DNA of 48,222 bases from Oscillatoriales cyanobacterium (lineage in GTDB: Bacteria; Cyanobacteriota; Cyanobacteriia; Cyanobacteriales; Microcoleaceae), in assembly GCA_004293365.1 (NCBI GenBank), contig RDYN01000032.1, positions 1 to 48,222 of the forward strand, given 5' to 3'. The position numbers and the translations under genes were made by a program. Shown in pieces: positions 24,783 through 34,742 of the stretch (position 1 is the first letter of the stretch; each line of letters starts with the position of its first letter). Below the pieces are notes generated by a model that worked only from the letters and a program-made list of their open reading frames with translations, made no database searches and was not told where the DNA came from.

Positions 24783-27398
24783 ATGCTTGAATCTTACCGC
24801 CTTCACGCTGCCGAAAGAGCCGCATTGGGAATTCCACCGCTGCCGCTAGACGCCCAGCAAACGTCGGAACTCTGCGAATTGCTGAAAAATCCGCCCCCCG
24901 GCGAAGAATCCGCCTTAATAGAATTATTGCGCGATCGCGTACCTCCTGGGGTAGACAGCGCCGCCTACGTCAAAGCAGGTTTTCTCACCGGCATCGCCAA
25001 AGGCGAAATCCACAGCCCCCTAATTGCTCCCAAATGGGCAGTTTACCTGCTGGGGACAATGATGGGCGGTTACAACGTCCAATCTTTAATCGATTTGCTC
25101 CATCCCACTGCCGAAGTCGCCATTCCCGCCACCGCAGCCCGGGCTCTGAGCAAAACGCTGTTAGTATTTGACGCCTTTCACGACATTCTCGCCCTGTCGG
25201 ATACCAATCCCTACGCCAAGCAGGTAGTCGATTCTTGGGCTGATGCCGAGTGGTTTACAGGCCGCCCAGAACTCGCGGAAGCCATTACCGTTACAGTCTT
25301 CAAAGTGCCCGGAGAAACCAATACCGACGACTTGTCGCCCGCACCTCAGGCTACCACGCGGCCGGACATTCCTTTGCACGCTTTGGCGATGCTCGAAAGC
25401 AAGATGCCAGGGGCCTTGGAAACGATCGCCCAATTGAAGGAAAAAGGTCATCCCGTAGCCTACGTCGGCGATGTTGTCGGCACCGGTTCCTCGCGGAAAT
25501 CGGCGATTAACTCCGTGTTGTGGCACATCGGCAACGATATTCCCTTTGTTCCAAACAAGCGCAGCGGCGGATACATTCTAGGAAGTGCGATCGCCCCGAT
25601 TTTCTTCAATACCGCTGAAGATTCCGGCGCATTGCCGATCGAATGCGATGTCGCCAAAATGGAAACCGGCATGGTAATCACCATCCATCCCTACAAAGGC
25701 GAAATCACCAACGAAGCCGGAGAAATCATCTCCACCTTCACCCTCAAACCCGACACAATCCTCGACGAAGTGCGCGCCGGCGGCCGAATTCCGCTATTAA
25801 TCGGACGCACCTTAACCGACAAAGTTCGTGCAGCATTAGGACTAGAAATCAGCACAATTTTCACCCGTCCAACTATTCCCGCCGATACCGGAAAAGGTTT
25901 CACCTTAGCCCAAAAAATGGTAGGAAAAGCTTGCGGTTTAGCAGGCGTTCGTCCCGGCACATCTTGCGAACCAGTCATGACCACAGTCGGCTCCCAAGAT
26001 ACCACCGGGCCCATGACTCGCGACGAATTAAAAGAACTCGCTTGTTTGGGATTTAGCGCCGATTTGGTAATTCAAAGTTTCTGCCACACCGCCGCCTATC
26101 CGAAACCAGTCGATGTCAAAACTCACCACGAATTGCCCGATTTTATGGCACAGCGGGGCGGCATAGCTTTGCGTCCCGGAGACGGAATTATTCACTCTTG
26201 GCTGAACCGGATGTTGTTGCCGGATACAGTGGGAACCGGCGGCGATTCTCACACTCGTTTCCCGTTAGGAATTTCCTTTCCTGCGGGTTCTGGATTAGTA
26301 GCATTTGCTGCTGCTTTGGGCGTCATGCCTTTGGATATGCCGGAATCGGTTCTAGTCCGGTTCAAAGGTGAATTGCAACCGGGAGTAACGCTGCGGGATG
26401 TTGTGAATGCAATTCCCTACGTAGCGATTCAAAAAGGTTTGCTGACAGTCTCCAAACAGAATAAGAAAAACGTCTTTTCTGGGCGGATTATGGAGATTGA
26501 AGGTTTGCCCGATTTGAAGGTCGAACAGGCTTTTGAATTGACCGATGCCTCGGCCGAGCGTTCTTGCGCCGGATGCACGATTAAATTGAGCCCTGAGACG
26601 GTCTCTGAGTACATTCGTTCTAACGTCGCGCTGCTGAAAAACATGGTGGCGCGGGGCTATGAAGATGCGCGGACGATGATGCGCCGAGTGGCGAAGATGG
26701 AGGAATGGCTGGCTAATCCGGTGCTGTTAGAAGCTGATGCTGATGCGGAGTACGTTGAAATCATCGAAATCGATCTCAACGAGATTACTGAACCGATTGT
26801 GGCTGCGCCGAATGACCCGGATAATGTTAAATTGTTGAGTGAGGTTGCGGGCGATCGGGTAGAGGAAGTATTTGTCGGTTCCTGCATGACAAATATCGGT
26901 CACTACCGCGCCACTGCGAAGGTATTGGAAGGTGCGGGAGAAGTGAAAACCCGCCTGTGGATTTGTCCGCCAACTCGCATGGACGAACAGCAACTGAAAG
27001 AAGAAGGTTATTACAGCATTTTTGGAGCCGCTGGAGCGCGCACAGAAATGCCGGGATGCAGTCTTTGTATGGGAAATCAAGCGCGGGTTAAAGATGCCAC
27101 AACAGTGTTTTCAACTTCCACTCGCAACTTCAACAACCGCATGGGCAAAGACGCGCAAGTTTATCTCGGTTCAGCCGAATTAGCCGCAGTTTGTTCGCTG
27201 TTGGGGAGCATTCCCACAGTCGAAGAATACCGCGAGATTGTGGCGAAGAAAATCAATCCTTTTGCTGGTGATTTGTATCGATATTTGAATTTCGATCGAA
27301 TTGCTGGTTTTGAGGATGAAGGGCGAGTGATTGCTTTGGAAGATATGCCTCGGATTGAGGATATTTTGGGAATTCCCGATGGTGTGTTGAGCAAGTAA
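24783..27398 (+). CDS. acnB: Aconitate hydratase B (bifunctional, 2-methylisocitrate dehydratase)
   Basis: Isomerises citrate and isocitrate through aconitate using a [4Fe-4S] cluster; it is the cyanobacterial TCA-cycle aconitase. The frame is open from 24735, but the family starts MLExYRxHxAERA, and the ATG at 24783 has an excellent GGAGAGAGGG site, giving 871 residues, the normal AcnB length. It has the AcnB order: an N-terminal HEAT-like domain, a swivelling domain with [16 protein letters not shown], then catalytic domains. Cluster cysteines are in [11 protein letters not shown] and [10 protein letters not shown]. It is transcribed alone, divergent from the LOV protein. It acts upstream of isocitrate dehydrogenase and so supplies 2-oxoglutarate, the signal read by NtcA. 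Confidence 0.96.
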   Translation: MLESYRLHAAERAALGIPPLPLDAQQTSELCELLKNPPPGEESALIELLRDRVPPGVDSAAYVKAGFLTGIAKGEIHSPLIAPKWAVYLLGTMMGGYNVQSLIDLLHPTAEVAIPATAARALSKTLLVFDAFHDILALSDTNPYAKQVVDSWADAEWFTGRPELAEAITVTVFKVPGETNTDDLSPAPQATTRPDIPLHALAMLESKMPGALETIAQLKEKGHPVAYVGDVVGTGSSRKSAINSVLWHIGNDIPFVPNKRSGGYILGSAIAPIFFNTAEDSGALPIECDVAKMETGMVITIHPYKGEITNEAGEIISTFTLKPDTILDEVRAGGRIPLLIGRTLTDKVRAALGLEISTIFTRPTIPADTGKGFTLAQKMVGKACGLAGVRPGTSCEPVMTTVGSQDTTGPMTRDELKELACLGFSADLVIQSFCHTAAYPKPVDVKTHHELPDFMAQRGGIALRPGDGIIHSWLNRMLLPDTVGTGGDSHTRFPLGISFPAGSGLVAFAAALGVMPLDMPESVLVRFKGELQPGVTLRDVVNAIPYVAIQKGLLTVSKQNKKNVFSGRIMEIEGLPDLKVEQAFELTDASAERSCAGCTIKLSPETVSEYIRSNVALLKNMVARGYEDARTMMRRVAKMEEWLANPVLLEADADAEYVEIIEIDLNEITEPIVAAPNDPDNVKLLSEVAGDRVEEVFVGSCMTNIGHYRATAKVLEGAGEVKTRLWICPPTRMDEQQLKEEGYYSIFGAAGARTEMPGCSLCMGNQARVKDATTVFSTSTRNFNNRMGKDAQVYLGSAELAAVCSLLGSIPTVEEYREIVAKKINPFAGDLYRYLNFDRIAGFEDEGRVIALEDMPRIEDILGIPDGVLSK

Positions 27399-27828
27399 AA
27401 TCATCGCAGCTTAGTGAGATGGTTATTTTGAACCGCAGATAAACGCAGATGTACGCAGATGAATTAATTTTATCTGCGTACATCTCTGTTCATCCGCTGA
27501 CATCATCTTCGATGGATGGATCGATCGCTGCGGAGATTGGTTTGTAGTGCGGACTTCAGTCCGCAGCCGGAGTACCGACTATTCGTCCAAACGATCGAAC
27601 GGTTTTTGTTATGGTAATCGAGCGGACATGATATGACATCTGCGGTAAAAAAAAACTTTAGAATATTTGTAGCGATATTGAATTTCGCTCGAAGTAAGGG
27701 CAGGCAATTGCTCGCCTTTTATTTACAATATAAGTAGGGGCGGGTTCACCAACAATCTCTGGCTTCACATTGAGAATATTGATAAACCCGCCCCGGGCCG
27801 CGCTTCAAATATCCGAGAAAGGAGAACA
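27399..27828. other. Repeat-filled intergenic region after acnB
   Basis: A hairpin with 12-bp arms (ATGTACGCAGAT at 27449-27460 pairing with 27472-27483) follows acnB and may terminate it. A diverged relative of the 18900-18959 element lies at about 27546-27640 (shared AACGATCGAAC and GGACATGATAT). A GGGCGGGTTCACC / GATAAACCCGCCCC inverted repeat lies at about 27736-27796. No gene seen. Confidence 0.6.
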
Positions 27829-28293
27829 GTGATTATGTCTGAACAAGCTTTGATCGGTGAAAGTCCAGCGACAGCAACTTCAGCGCCAGAACCTCGCATT
27901 GGCAATGAAATGGTAGAGTTTCTCAGTGTAATTCAGCAAACTCCGAGAGAATATTGGCCGAATTTGCTGAAAATGATGAGGTTATTTCTGGAAACTGTGA
28001 CAGTTAAGCCAGGATTGTCGGAACCCGCCGAGACACCTGAAAACGTAGATTTTACTAAACTGTCGAAGGAGAGAAGTATCAGAAGAAATCAAGCTATGAC
28101 CCGACTAATCCGAGCGGGGCTAAAGGAAGGAAATGAGGATAACGAACAACCAGAAACTATCGATCCCGTACAGCAGCACGAAGCTCTGAGCAAGCTGTTA
28201 CAGTCTTGGGTAGATGATGGAGATGAACAGGAACAAACAGAAACCGCTGAAGTTCTCTGCAAGGCACTAGAAGAAAACTCGGTGCATATATAG
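27829..28293 (+). CDS. Putative antitoxin partner of the PIN-domain protein
   Basis: 154 residues, acidic in its C-terminal half, with no recognisable DNA-binding domain. The frame starts GTG ATT ATG; AAGGAGAA just upstream serves either the GTG at 27829 or the ATG at 27835. A middle segment, ERSIRRNQAMTRLIRAGLKEG, is a basic helix. The C-terminus (ALSKLLQSWVDDGDEQEQTETAEVL) is acidic and could wrap the toxin. The stop is 3 bases before the PIN gene, so the pair is co-translated. Antitoxin identity rests on position and size only; I know no named family for it. Confidence 0.6.
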   Translation: MIMSEQALIGESPATATSAPEPRIGNEMVEFLSVIQQTPREYWPNLLKMMRLFLETVTVKPGLSEPAETPENVDFTKLSKERSIRRNQAMTRLIRAGLKEGNEDNEQPETIDPVQQHEALSKLLQSWVDDGDEQEQTETAEVLCKALEENSVHI

Positions 28294-28296
28294 TCC

Positions 28297-28752
28297 ATGA
28301 GCAGAATAGTTTTGTTAGATTCTGGGCCTTTAGGAATTGTTACAAATCCCAAAGCCGCCTCTCCTTTATATCAAGAGGGTAAGCTCTGGCTGCAATCTTT
28401 GCCGCTAAAAGGTTACATTGTAATGCTTCCTGAAATTGCTGACTATGAAGTTCGGCGCGAATTAATTCGTGCGGGTAAGGCGGCAGGTATTCGACGACTT
28501 GATGAACTTAAATCGCAAATTCCCTACCGTCCTTTGACTACGGAGGTAATGCTTCTAGCTGCTCAGTTGTGGGCGGATGCACGAAAGAGAGGAAGGCCGA
28601 CAGCAGAACCCAATGCACTTGACGGTGATGTGATTCTGGCTGCTCAAGCAATATTGGAAGCTAATCAGGGAAATGAAGTCGTGATTGCGACCACAAATGT
28701 GGGGCATTTGTCTCAGTTTGTGGATGCTCGTGAATGGCGATTAATTTCGTAA
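28297..28752 (+). CDS. PIN-domain nuclease (VapC-like toxin)
   Basis: 151 residues. PIN domains are Mg2+-dependent RNases that usually act as toxins. The first acidic residue is in VLLDSGPLG (D8), an acidic patch in LPEIADYEVRREL, and the third in NALDGDVILAAQA, followed by the conserved TTNVGHL near the C-terminus. This is a normal length and layout for the family, with all acidic positions apparently kept, so it should be active. Coupled 3 bases behind its putative antitoxin. Its RNA target cannot be predicted. Confidence 0.8.
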   Translation: MSRIVLLDSGPLGIVTNPKAASPLYQEGKLWLQSLPLKGYIVMLPEIADYEVRRELIRAGKAAGIRRLDELKSQIPYRPLTTEVMLLAAQLWADARKRGRPTAEPNALDGDVILAAQAILEANQGNEVVIATTNVGHLSQFVDAREWRLIS

Positions 28753-28893
28753 AGCTGGATTTTGGGAGAAAAATTTAAGCCAAAGCCCGTTAGCGAAGCT
28801 TGCAGAAGAGGATCGCACTTACAGACTTACCCAGTCCCTGATATACTTTCAACTACAGATATTTTTACAGATACCGTTAACGAGATAAACAGG

Positions 28894-29274
28894 ATGGTGG
28901 AAACAGTGGACACAATGGAAAAAACGGACGATCGCACGCAAAGTCGGTTTTGGGGTAAAGTTACAGTCATAGACGCGGGCGATCGCTACAAGATAAATCG
29001 CATCGAAGTCAAACCGGGACACCACATCCGCACCCAAATGCACTATCACCGCAGCGAGCACTGGGTTGTCGTCTCCGGTACCGCTAAAGTTATCTGCGAT
29101 GACAAAGAGACCATTCTCATGCAGAAACAGTCAACCTACGTTCCCATGAATACCGCTCACCGCGTCGAAAACCCCGGCGTGATTCCCCTGGTGATGATTG
29201 AGATCCAAAATGGCGAATATCTCGGAGATGATGACATTATCCGTTTCGCGCAAGACGCTGACGACGAAGATTGA
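28894..29274 (+). CDS. Cupin protein, mannose-6-phosphate isomerase type II-like
   Basis: A small beta-barrel cupin with the conserved region VIDAGDRYKINRIEVKPG, the metal-binding MHYHRSEHWVVVSGTAKV (three histidines and a glutamate), and PMNTAHRVENPG. Stand-alone proteins of this type resemble the isomerase domain of bifunctional mannose-1-phosphate guanylyltransferase/phosphomannose isomerase and would supply mannose-6-phosphate for polysaccharides. The frame is open from a TTG at 28762, but the upstream part contains a repeat-like segment. I chose the ATG at 28894, 127 residues, the usual length; 28915 is also possible. It follows the PIN gene at a distance and is probably a separate unit. 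Confidence 0.85.
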   Translation: MVETVDTMEKTDDRTQSRFWGKVTVIDAGDRYKINRIEVKPGHHIRTQMHYHRSEHWVVVSGTAKVICDDKETILMQKQSTYVPMNTAHRVENPGVIPLVMIEIQNGEYLGDDDIIRFAQDADDED

Positions 29275-29303
29275 GATAGAGTCCGGTTAAATAATTCTAA
29301 TTA

Positions 29304-29407
29304 GGTTCGATCGTTCGGACTTCAGTCCTCTTTCATCTGGGACTTAACGGTAAATTAAAATTACGGGCAATTAAAATTGTAGGGGCAATTTCATAAATTG
29401 CCCCTAC
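29304..29407. repeat. Half-copy of the 26-bp arm plus a 13-bp-arm hairpin
   Basis: 29304-29329 is identical to the left arm of the palindrome at 18900-18925 but has no right arm. 29379-29407 is a perfect hairpin, GTAGGGGCAATTT-CAT-AAATTGCCCCTAC, lying between the convergent cupin and pentapeptide genes, where it could act as a bidirectional terminator. Confidence 0.8.
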
Positions 29408-29463
29408 AGGATTATATTAAGGTTGTTAAACACGATAGTCTGATATAGCAATTGGCGATCGTC

Positions 29464-30123
29464 CTACGGCAAAGCAGCGTTTTTCAAATCTACGTTTGCC
29501 ATATTAGCATCCTTTAGATTAGCACCAGTCAAGTCCGAACCGTTCAAATTTGCACCGTTCAAATTTGCACCAGTCAAATTTGCATCCCGCAAGTTAACCC
29601 CCAGCACATCTATTCCCGACAAACTGCCGCCCCGGAGGCTGACATTAGCTAGATTCGCTACAGACTGGCGAGCATTTCTCAGGTTCGCACCAGCCAAATT
29701 AGCACTTTCTAAATTAGCGCCGACTAAATTAGCACTGGTGAGGTTGGTATTTTTTAAACTAGCAATCACTAAACCCGCTAGACTCAGGTTAGCGCGGGTA
29801 AAATCAGCACTCTCCAAATTGGCCCCGTGCATTTTAGCCGCAATTAGACTCGCACCTGGCAATTTAGCTTGTTTCAGATTGGCTTGCTTCAGATTTGCTT
29901 CGTTTAAATTTGCACCGCTCAAATTTGCACCTGTCAAATTTGCACCGCTCAAATTCGCACCGCTGAGATTGATACCAGAAAGCTGCGCTCCTGTCAAGTC
30001 ACAGCCGCTGCAATTTTTAGTTTCTAATAATTGCTTGACTTGTGATACGTTTTCTGCTTTGACTCCCGAAGCAAAACCGATCGCAATTAGCAGCCCTGTT
30101 GTTGTTAAAATTCCAAATTTCAT
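29464..30123 (-). CDS. Secreted pentapeptide-repeat protein
   Basis: 219 residues from the ATG at 30123, which has GAGGGTGAG before it and begins a signal peptide, MKFGILTTTGLLIAIGFASG. The mature part has VSQVKQLLETKNCSGCDLTGAQL followed by about 30 consecutive pentapeptides of the A(N/D)LXX type, predicted to form a right-handed quadrilateral beta-helix. The upstream in-frame codons to 30234 lack a ribosome site. Such proteins are very common in cyanobacteria and are targeted to the periplasm or thylakoid lumen; their role is unknown. The repeat pattern is reflected in DNA as CAAATTTGCACC-like units. It is encoded just downstream of the peptide-binding lipoprotein but with its own promoter region. 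Confidence 0.88.
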   Translation of the reverse strand: MKFGILTTTGLLIAIGFASGVKAENVSQVKQLLETKNCSGCDLTGAQLSGINLSGANLSGANLTGANLSGANLNEANLKQANLKQAKLPGASLIAAKMHGANLESADFTRANLSLAGLVIASLKNTNLTSANLVGANLESANLAGANLRNARQSVANLANVSLRGGSLSGIDVLGVNLRDANLTGANLNGANLNGSDLTGANLKDANMANVDLKNAALP

Positions 30124-30286
30124 ATACTCACCCTCAGCGATATCTCTCTCTACTAATAATATCCAACATTTTTCGAGAGAGTGGGGTGATCGGTCTCTTC
30201 GATAAACTGTGACAATCATCACCCTATTGTGCACAAAAGATGATATGATTATGGACGTTTCAACTCTTAATAATTATTGTAAACAA

Positions 30287-31954
30287 TTATTGCTTTTTCA
30301 GGAACCAAAAGGGAAAGGATTGCGTCGGCTCTAAACGGACACCCGTGATACTGTTCTGAGCAAAAGTATAGTCCTTATCCTGCCACAGGGGGATGAAAGG
30401 TACATCTTGACCTAGTATGTCCTGAATTTCGGCAAACAAAGCTTTGCGGGTTTGAGGGTTGGCTTCTTGGCGCTGCTTGGCGATCAGTTGATTTACCCGA
30501 TCGCTATAATAAAACGAACCCTGCCCCTGACTGGCACCCTTCTCGCACCCGCGGGCCGCCGAACCCGTTGCACAATCCAAAAACGGCTGAATGTAATTGT
30601 CAGCGTCGAAAAAGTCAGCGTACCAATCCACTAACACCGCAGGATAAATCCCCTTCTCTATATTCTGAAACAAAGTCGGAGATTCGACGCTGTTAATTTC
30701 CACCTGCATAATCCCGTCCATTTTGAGTTTGGCTAAGGCTTTGATCGTGCTCGCCACTAAAGCTCGCTTTGTGGAACCAGTAGGATGCCAAATTTGAAAA
30801 ATAAACGGATTCGTGGCCGAATATCCCGCTTTTGTTAGCAATTCCTTAGCTTTTGCCATGTTGGCGTCGCCGTACATTTCTTTAAATACTGGCTTGTTAA
30901 CATCGAAGGTTGTGGGAATCAGGCTGTACAGAGGCTGGGCTTGTCCTCGGAGGACGCGATCGTTAATCAGGGGCCGATCCATCGCCGCGGCGATCGCCTG
31001 TCTCACCTCTAACTTATCCAGCGGTTTAGAATTGAGATTCAGCGTCATATAACTAACTGTACTGCTCTCCCCCGCGATTTCCTGCCATTTCCCTTTTTTG
31101 GCTCCCTCGTCCAAGCTGCGAACTTGGTCTGCATCCAGGGATAAATAAGCTACATCGATCGCACCTGTCCGAAAAGTATTGAACAAATTTGAAGAACTCG
31201 AAAGCAGCAAAATGTCAATCCCTTTATTGACAGGTTTGTCCCCCCAATACTGATCAAAGGCGTCAAACTTCAGAGAATCGCTACCGTACTTCGCCAACTT
31301 GTAGCGCCCGGTTCCCACAAACGTATCGGGTTTAAATTTACCGTCTCCTATCTCATAGGCTTTCGGAGAAATGGGACAAAGACCGGCAAATGTCAGCAGG
31401 GAAGGAAAAGCAGCAAAGGGCTTTTTGAGTTTAAAAGTTAATTCGTATTCGCCCGTCGCTTTCACCGATTCTATGGCATCGCCCAACAAGAAAGCCGGAC
31501 GGCCGCCGTTTTTGATAAATCGCTGCAAGGAAAATTCCATCGCTGCGGCGTTAAACGGTGTGTCGTCGTGAAAAATTACGCCTTGACGCAAGGGGATTGT
31601 ATATGTCAATCCGTCTTTGCTCACTTTTGGCATTGCTGTCGCCAAGTGGGGGATTAACTTTGTGGTTCCCGACTCGTAGGTGTAGAGAGTGTCGCCCAAA
31701 TTTCGCAGCAGTTGTCCTGAGATGGTTTCGTAAGCGTCGGCGGGGTCGATCGTCCGCAATTTCAAGGTTGTGCCAATTGTCACGCGATCGTTGTTGGGCG
31801 AATTGGGCGAATTGGGCGAATTGGGCGAATTGGGCGATCGACTGGCACCCTGTCCGCAGCTTGCAGTTAACAAGCAGCACAGACAGAACAGAGCTATAAC
31901 TTTAATTACTGAAGGTTTTATAGATATTCTCGACTGCCGCTTGTTGATTTCCAT
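30287..31954 (-). CDS. Peptide/oligopeptide-binding lipoprotein (solute-binding family 5)
   Basis: 555 residues. It has a lipoprotein signal peptide with a lipobox ending LTAS-C at Cys33, then a SPNSPNSPN... linker, then a family 5 solute-binding fold (TIGTTLKLRTIDPADAYET, PHLATAMPKVSKDGLTYTI, VGTGRYKLAKYGSD, LNLNSKPLDKLEVRQAIAAAMDR, FYYSDRVNQLIAKQRQE). These proteins deliver peptides, nickel or other solutes to ABC permeases of the Dpp/Opp type. No permease gene is nearby. The linker is encoded by a perfect 9-bp tandem repeat (about 31797-31842, GGCGAATTG units), so its length is likely variable. Start chosen by the full signal peptide. Confidence 0.9.
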   Translation of the reverse strand: MEINKRQSRISIKPSVIKVIALFCLCCLLTASCGQGASRSPNSPNSPNSPNSPNNDRVTIGTTLKLRTIDPADAYETISGQLLRNLGDTLYTYESGTTKLIPHLATAMPKVSKDGLTYTIPLRQGVIFHDDTPFNAAAMEFSLQRFIKNGGRPAFLLGDAIESVKATGEYELTFKLKKPFAAFPSLLTFAGLCPISPKAYEIGDGKFKPDTFVGTGRYKLAKYGSDSLKFDAFDQYWGDKPVNKGIDILLLSSSSNLFNTFRTGAIDVAYLSLDADQVRSLDEGAKKGKWQEIAGESSTVSYMTLNLNSKPLDKLEVRQAIAAAMDRPLINDRVLRGQAQPLYSLIPTTFDVNKPVFKEMYGDANMAKAKELLTKAGYSATNPFIFQIWHPTGSTKRALVASTIKALAKLKMDGIMQVEINSVESPTLFQNIEKGIYPAVLVDWYADFFDADNYIQPFLDCATGSAARGCEKGASQGQGSFYYSDRVNQLIAKQRQEANPQTRKALFAEIQDILGQDVPFIPLWQDKDYTFAQNSITGVRLEPTQSFPFWFLKKQ

Positions 31955-32165
31955 CGTCTTTTATTGACACTCCAAATTAGTATTTATATTATCAGGACTT
32001 ACGCAGTGTTAAATAAGAAACCGGTTTCTTGGTAGATGCAATGTCGCCAAACCGATACAAGCAGCAGCCGATCGCTTCCGCTGGCATAGGAATCATAATT
32101 TTGGACGAGTGCAGTGCGATCGCCCCGATCGCTCAATATCATTCAGATGTAAGCGGATTTGATAT

Positions 32166-32233
32166 GACTGCTGACTCATGACTGATGACTGCTGACTGAT
32201 GACTGCTGACTGCTGACTAATGACTGATGACTA
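32166..32233. repeat. GACTGCTGACT/ATGACTG microsatellite abutting the cyclase stop codon
   Basis: Seven to nine imperfect copies of a 7-8-base unit (GACTGCT, GACTGAT, GACTCAT). The array runs right up to the TAG of the adenylate cyclase gene at 32231. The remainder of 31955-32165 holds a GAAACCGGTTTCTTGG repeat and no gene. Confidence 0.8.
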
Positions 32234-33769
32234 AATTCCCCTGAGGAGCGATCGCCAATCCCGACAGCGTTTCAGGTAAATCCGAGCTACCCGATCGCTC
32301 GGATTTGTCCGCAAACACTCTTCAAACAATTTTCCCGCCGATCGGAACTCATGGCGATCGCAAAGTAACATCGCTTCAGTATATACCGCCAAATTTTCTA
32401 GCTTAGCCGAGAGAATTTCCGGCGGATCGGCATCGAATACCTCATATATTGTGACATATTGAGATTTTCCTTTGACCTGTACTTTATCCACAATCCGAAT
32501 ATTATAATCAGCCGGATTTCGCAACCGTTCCAAAGTGTGATGAGAAATTAACAAAGGAACGCCGTAATCTTTGGTCAATCCTTCAATCCGAGATGCCAAA
32601 TTAACAGTATCACTAATCACAGTGCTATCCATTCTGCTTTTGCCACCAACTGTCCCCAGCATCAAAGAACCAGAATTGATCCCTAGGCCAATTTGAATCG
32701 GGATGTAGCCGACACTTAAACGGTATCTGTTGTAATCATTCAGGATATTTAGCATCGCAATACCAGCTTTCACTGCATCATCTGCACAGTCGCTAAACAA
32801 AGCCATAATTGCATCGCCGATATATTTGTCAATAAACCCGTGATTGCTAGTAATAGCAGGCTCCATCCGCGACAGGTAAGCATTGATAAAATTAAAATTT
32901 TCTTGCGGCGTCATAGTTTCCGAAAGCCTCGTGAAGTCGCGGATGTCCGCAAACAGCACCGACATTTCCTGCTGCACTTGGTCGCCTAAATTGACATCAA
33001 TAATACTTTCATATCCCAACAAATTTAGAAATTGATGTGGCACAAATCGCCCGTAGGCATCAGTTAATTCTAATTCAGCATCAAGGGATTTCCCCAAATC
33101 TTGATTGAGTTGAAATAGTTTATTAATAAACTTATGGCGGTCGGCTTCAGCTTGTTTGCGTTCCGTGATATCTTGAAAAACTGCGATCGCAAAAGCAACT
33201 TTGCCACCCTCAAAAATTGGCGTCCCCCAAGTCTCAAGGGGAATTTTCTTGTCGGATTGATGAATTTCCAGATCGTCAGCCGTCGAACTTTCTCCCTTGA
33301 GGGCTCGGACAATCGGCAAATTTTCGGCAGGGTAAATAATATCAGTTCCCGCGATATAAAATTTATAACTTTTTGACAAATCATCAACAGCATTTAACGG
33401 CAACACCCCTTGGCCGAGTAACTGCTGTCCGGCACGATTGACGTAGTAAGGTTTACCTCGAGCATCGAGCACGGCCACGCCTACCGGAATCGCTTCGAGA
33501 AATTGAGCTAGCTTGATTTCGCCTTCCCGCACCGCCTCCAATGCCCGATAGCGCAACTCAGATTCAACCGTATCGGAATGTTCAGCAGTATTTTCCAGCA
33601 AGATTTCCAGATCCGCTTTTTCCTCCTTCAAGTCTTCCACTTGCTGGCGCAATCTTTCTATCTCTAAAAGTAGCTGTTCTCTAGATGGTTGTTCTTCCAG
33701 CATAACCCGAGAATTTGCGCCTCGACTAACAGAAAATTGATCGACAGTCCGTACCCTAAAAGTCATCAT
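32231..33769 (-). CDS. PAS-linked class III adenylate cyclase
   Basis: 512 residues, no membrane segment. N-terminal coiled coil (about 28-75), a PAS domain (about 85-205), a linker, and a class III cyclase domain (about 265-450). Catalytic features are intact: metal-binding aspartates in LFADIRDFT and GDAIMALF, the purine-selecting lysine in FIDKYIGD, the second aspartate of the adenine site in SRMDSTV, and the asparagine-arginine pair in DTVNLASRIE. This points to cAMP rather than cGMP. The gene starts 4 bases after the STAS gene, making it the last member of the partner-switching operon. Its PAS domain gives a second, cytoplasmic input. Confidence 0.93.
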   Translation of the reverse strand: MMTFRVRTVDQFSVSRGANSRVMLEEQPSREQLLLEIERLRQQVEDLKEEKADLEILLENTAEHSDTVESELRYRALEAVREGEIKLAQFLEAIPVGVAVLDARGKPYYVNRAGQQLLGQGVLPLNAVDDLSKSYKFYIAGTDIIYPAENLPIVRALKGESSTADDLEIHQSDKKIPLETWGTPIFEGGKVAFAIAVFQDITERKQAEADRHKFINKLFQLNQDLGKSLDAELELTDAYGRFVPHQFLNLLGYESIIDVNLGDQVQQEMSVLFADIRDFTRLSETMTPQENFNFINAYLSRMEPAITSNHGFIDKYIGDAIMALFSDCADDAVKAGIAMLNILNDYNRYRLSVGYIPIQIGLGINSGSLMLGTVGGKSRMDSTVISDTVNLASRIEGLTKDYGVPLLISHHTLERLRNPADYNIRIVDKVQVKGKSQYVTIYEVFDADPPEILSAKLENLAVYTEAMLLCDRHEFRSAGKLFEECLRTNPSDRVARIYLKRCRDWRSLLRGI

Positions 33770-33773
33770 AGGT

Positions 33774-34118
33774 CTATAGTAATTCCCACTCCAAACTCGG
33801 CATTAGGCGCTGGAAATTATTCACAGATTTACCTTGCCAAGGTATACGTTGAGAACCTTGTACCGCCATTTGCACCCGAGCTTTTTTGCGGACCTCGATA
33901 ATAAACTTCGACAGCATATTGATGCCCGAACTGTTCAAAAATTCTAACTGTTGCAAATTGAGGGTAATTTTTGCCTGTGCCAAATCGGCGACCTCCTCCA
34001 GCAACTGCACTATCGGCGCGTACTCTTGGGGCCCGCTCAACCTTAGAGATCCTATAAAACTCACGGTTGCCGTTGATGGATCGTAACAGATCCCGTAATC
34101 TTCTGTTTTAATTTCCAT
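33774..34118 (-). CDS. STAS-domain anti-sigma-factor antagonist-like protein
   Basis: 114 residues, one STAS domain of the SpoIIAA/RsbV type. The phosphorylatable serine is in LEFLNSSGINMLSKF, in the normal position at the start of helix 2. In partner switching the unphosphorylated form binds and sequesters the HATPase kinase or its target. It lies 45 bases downstream of the kinase gene and 4 bases upstream of the cyclase. It resembles Slr1859 of the icfG cluster in Synechocystis. Confidence 0.88.
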   Translation of the reverse strand: MEIKTEDYGICYDPSTATVSFIGSLRLSGPQEYAPIVQLLEEVADLAQAKITLNLQQLEFLNSSGINMLSKFIIEVRKKARVQMAVQGSQRIPWQGKSVNNFQRLMPSLEWELL

Positions 34119-34163
34119 TGCCGCAAAAAAAGTCCCTTAGATATTATCGATCGCCAGCGATAC

Positions 34164-34742
34164 TTATACTCTTAATTGCACCATAGTTGTCACGGTAATT
34201 ACTTCCGGGTCTTTTTGCACCGTCTGGAACTTCCAGCCTATTTGGGTGGTATAATCGCTGAGCATGGTTAGCAAGCCCAATCCAGAATCGGTAAAGCTTT
34301 CGTCAAGAGCATTTTTTTCCAACCGCTCAATGTACAGATCGCTCGGATCGGACTCCAGCAACTGCTGAATGTAAGCCTGAAACTTGCTCACACATTGCAC
34401 AGGAATGGTGTTAGCAACTGAGAAAATCAGTTTGTCGCTCTTTAATTGCAGTTTAATGTTGATCGGGTGTTCCGATGTCTCATCATTAAACTTCATCGCA
34501 TTCTCTAATAACTCATTAGCAATGTAGCTAACAGCGCTTTTAATTTCAGCTTGTCTGTCAATTGTCGAGGGATCCTCTTCGTTTCCAGGAAAAAAAGTCG
34601 TCAAGTAGTCAGCCAGAAAATCCGCAGACAAACCGTTGTTCCGCCACCGCTGCTTGAGGGGGATCGAACTCGGAGAAAATCCAATTATTAAGTATTCGTG
34701 GCTGGGAGTCGGCTCTAGGAAATCGCCGAAAGTCTGAATCAT
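34164..34742 (-). CDS. HATPase switch kinase of the RsbW/SpoIIAB type
   Basis: 192 residues. The ATP-binding N-box is ANELLENAMKFN and the G2 box DSGLGLLTMLSDY, with a preceding acidic helix; the usual G1 DxGxG is weak. The length and layout match Slr1861-like proteins, which phosphorylate the STAS partner. It lies between the PP2C phosphatase gene and the STAS gene. A 266-base repeat tract separates it from the phosphatase gene, so the two may be unequally expressed. Confidence 0.82.
   Translation of the reverse strand: MIQTFGDFLEPTPSHEYLIIGFSPSSIPLKQRWRNNGLSADFLADYLTTFFPGNEEDPSTIDRQAEIKSAVSYIANELLENAMKFNDETSEHPINIKLQLKSDKLIFSVANTIPVQCVSKFQAYIQQLLESDPSDLYIERLEKNALDESFTDSGLGLLTMLSDYTTQIGWKFQTVQKDPEVITVTTMVQLRV

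Noticed and set aside
29738..30205. 155-codon plus-strand frame opposite the pentapeptide gene
   Set aside because: It is a periodic shadow of the pentapeptide repeats; the minus-strand protein has a signal peptide and a ribosome site.
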